In this document: piece after piece, positions 14,701 to 15,631 of the stretch
How positions within the stretch are numbered: position 1 is the first letter of the stretch
Layout of the letters: each line of letters begins with the position of its first letter
NCBI GenBank assembly: GCA_020249415.1
Contig: JADCFR010000372.1
Coordinates: 1 to 15,631 of the forward strand
DNA length: 15,631 bases
Direction: 5' to 3'
Source of the DNA: Roseomonas sp.
GTDB lineage: Bacteria > Pseudomonadota > Alphaproteobacteria > Acetobacterales > Acetobacteraceae
Program-made: the position numbers and the translations under genes
The notes under the pieces: model-generated
The model's database searches: none
Told to the model about the DNA's origin: nothing
What the model saw: the letters and a program-made list of their open reading frames with translations, nothing else

Positions 14701-14936
14701 GCGGCTGGCGGGGCGCCTGCGGAATGCCCGCAATCCGCGTTGAAAACATTCTCGCGAACCTAAACCGCGTTGCTCAAGGAGAGAATTTCAGCAGCCTGCT
14801 AAAGCGTGTTACGATCACAGGGGTCCACGCAACCCGCTCTAAATCATTGTTTTCGAGCATCTTCACACGTTCAGATGATTCCATCTGAACGTGATCTACT
14901 CTAGGCACCTCAAGCAATAAGAAGCGTTAATGTCCG
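14701..14936. other. Gene-free stretch flanking the IS remnants
   Basis: No coding frame with a plausible start or family signature is visible on either strand. The sequence is visibly less GC-rich than the genes around it and holds the long perfect hairpin at 14866-14893. It may contain decayed IS ends, but I could not identify a terminal repeat or target duplication. Confidence 0.5.
14866..14893. repeat. Long perfect hairpin, possible extragenic palindromic repeat
   Basis: Arms CACGTTCAGATG (14866-14877) and CATCTGAACGTG (14882-14893) are exact 12-bp complements around a 4-nt ATTC loop. Weaker pairing continues outward (GAGCATCTTCAC on the left against GTGATCTACTC on the right). It lies 43 bp past the stop of the minus-strand gene ending at 14937. 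Similar TTCAGATG-type palindromes recur between genes in alphaproteobacterial genomes as I recall, so it may be a REP-like element or a terminator. Confidence 0.65.
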
Positions 14937-15272
14937 TTACTTTGGTGGAATATCCGCCAGCGCAAAATACACGGGCTTTCCCGCCTGCCTGAAGCGCGCC
15001 ACTTCCTGATCTGCGCCCTCGCTTGGGCCACCCAGCCGCAGCACGGCATCGCAGCGTTCAGCCAGCGCGAGTGAGACGGGCATCATCACTTCGTCAAACA
15101 CATCGCCCTCAGCCGCGGCGATGATGGGCAGCGCCATATTCACGCCAATCACTGGCACATGACCAAGCCTGAGGATCGCGAGTGCGGCTTGGTTCATTTC
15201 AGCAAGGCGCACGGCGCGCAAGGCAGCATCGGCGCCACCGCTGGTATAGGGGGCTGCGATCATGATCCACAT
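14937..15272 (-). CDS. Nucleoside 2-deoxyribosyltransferase-like (DUF4406-type) small protein
   Basis: The 111-residue protein opens with MWIMIAAPYTSGGAD, a strand-loop typical of the nucleoside deoxyribosyltransferase/DUF4406 fold. It continues with HVPVIGVNMALPI and then CDAVLRLGGPSEGADQEVARF, matching the family's RxxGxSxGADxE motif, whose Glu can serve as nucleophile in true transferases. It ends with GKPVYFALADIP. It could act on a nucleotide or sugar-nucleotide in the cytosol; the substrate is unknown. It starts 3 nt after the aldolase stop, so the two are co-transcribed. ATG 15272 was chosen; ATG 15263 (MIAAPYT) is also possible and closer to the usual domain start. Confidence 0.7.
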   Translation of the reverse strand: MWIMIAAPYTSGGADAALRAVRLAEMNQAALAILRLGHVPVIGVNMALPIIAAAEGDVFDEVMMPVSLALAERCDAVLRLGGPSEGADQEVARFRQAGKPVYFALADIPPK

Positions 15273-15275
15273 GGG

Positions 15276-15631
15276 TCAGCCGAAGGTGTTCAGCAGGTCA
15301 TCAACCTGCGCTGGCGTCAGGCTGCGCGCGCCAGCGCCACGCAGCAGCAGCGCAAGCCGCGCGGCTTCTTCCAATTCCTCGGCCGCATGCACGGCATCTT
15401 CCAAGGTGCGGCCAGAAACGACCGGGCCGTGATTGGCGAGCAGCACCGCCTTCGCGCCCTTCGCCGCTTCGTGGATGTCGTTTTCCATCGCGCCATCGCC
15501 GGGCCGGTAATAGCGGATCACCGGCAAAAGCCGCCCGACACGCATCACGAAATAGGGTGTCAGCGGTGGGATCGGCGCGACTTCCCCTGGTTCGGCCAGG
15601 CAGGCAATGGCGGTTGCGTGCGTCGAATGCA
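15276..15631 (-). CDS. otnC: Class II aldolase/adducin family protein, OtnC-like, C-terminal part
   Basis: The frame runs off the right edge; about 117 residues are present. The upstream end reads HSTHATAIACLAE, the metal-binding His segment of class II aldolases, followed by PIPPLTPYFVMRVGRLLPV, YYRPGD, AVLLANHGPVVSG with the third metal-ligand His, and an AAEELEEAARLALLLRG helix. This combination resembles 3-oxo-tetronate 4-phosphate decarboxylase (OtnC), which works with OtnK and OtnI in use of C4 acid sugars. A Zn-dependent sugar-phosphate aldolase is the alternative. A GTG/ATG at 15548/15545 within the frame is internal, not the start. The stop TGA is at 15278-15276. Confidence 0.8.
   Translation of the reverse strand, partial: HSTHATAIACLAEPGEVAPIPPLTPYFVMRVGRLLPVIRYYRPGDGAMENDIHEAAKGAKAVLLANHGPVVSGRTLEDAVHAAEELEEAARLALLLRGAGARSLTPAQVDDLLNTFG

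Noticed and set aside
14209..14733. A single continuous 174-codon minus-strand transposase gene.
   Set aside because: Its middle part does not read as transposase; the homologous core is in another frame, and the C-terminal end runs into ATPase DNA, so it is a remnant, not an intact gene.
15276..15548. A complete small aldolase starting at GTG 15548.
   Set aside because: The frame stays open to the window edge, and the upstream residues HSTHATAIACL and PPLTPYFV are conserved parts of the aldolase domain, so the gene is simply cut by the window.

Overview
The window is GC-rich and densely coded, with many start/stop overlaps. Twin-arginine-like export signals, a Bug-type (tripartite tricarboxylate) solute receptor, a modABC-modE operon, a large RTX repeat protein and an OtnC-type aldolase together suggest an alphaproteobacterium, perhaps Acetobacteraceae/Roseomonas-like. 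That placement is inference from gene content; there is no rRNA or other marker gene here.

Layout. Positions 1-203 hold the C-terminal tail of an argininosuccinate-lyase-like protein, followed by a Bug-family periplasmic receptor (286-1251). A strong shared hairpin (1260-1289) separates it from a long minus-strand block that reads from 7174 down to 1285. In transcription order the block is modA, modB, modC, a DNA-binding-domain-only modE, a Nudix hydrolase, a luciferase-like flavin monooxygenase and a PhoD-type phosphatase. The mod genes are tightly packed or overlapping. A palindrome of the ModE-box type (GTTAT-N12-ATAAC, 7186-7207) sits directly before modA and overlaps a plausible promoter.

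Divergent from modA, a 52-codon small ORF with a strong ribosome binding site is coupled by ATGA to an 873-residue RTX repeat protein (7459-10080). After a 49-bp gap comes a compact plus-strand run of five genes (10130-13763): msrA, msrB, a YVTN-type beta-propeller, a NodB-fold deacetylase-like protein and a membrane fatty acid hydroxylase/sterol desaturase. Gaps are 6 nt or less, with two ATGA overlaps, so the five are probably co-transcribed.

The right end is scarred. A dipeptide-transporter ATPase (13779-about 14234) keeps only its C-terminal part and is cut just before Walker B by degraded IS3-family transposase sequence (about 14235-14700). That sequence carries frameshifts and a stop, and may be two different IS fragments joined. 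A 12-bp-stem perfect hairpin (14866-14893) follows in a gene-free stretch. The last two genes, on the minus strand, are a small nucleoside deoxyribosyltransferase-like (DUF4406-type) protein and the C-terminal part of an OtnC-like class II aldolase running off the window.

No tRNA, rRNA, CRISPR array or replication origin was recognised. I see no clear new defence or mobile system. The least ordinary items are the RTX gene with its coupled small ORF, the msrAB-propeller-deacetylase-hydroxylase cluster, the truncated ModE with its candidate operator, and the IS/ATPase junction.
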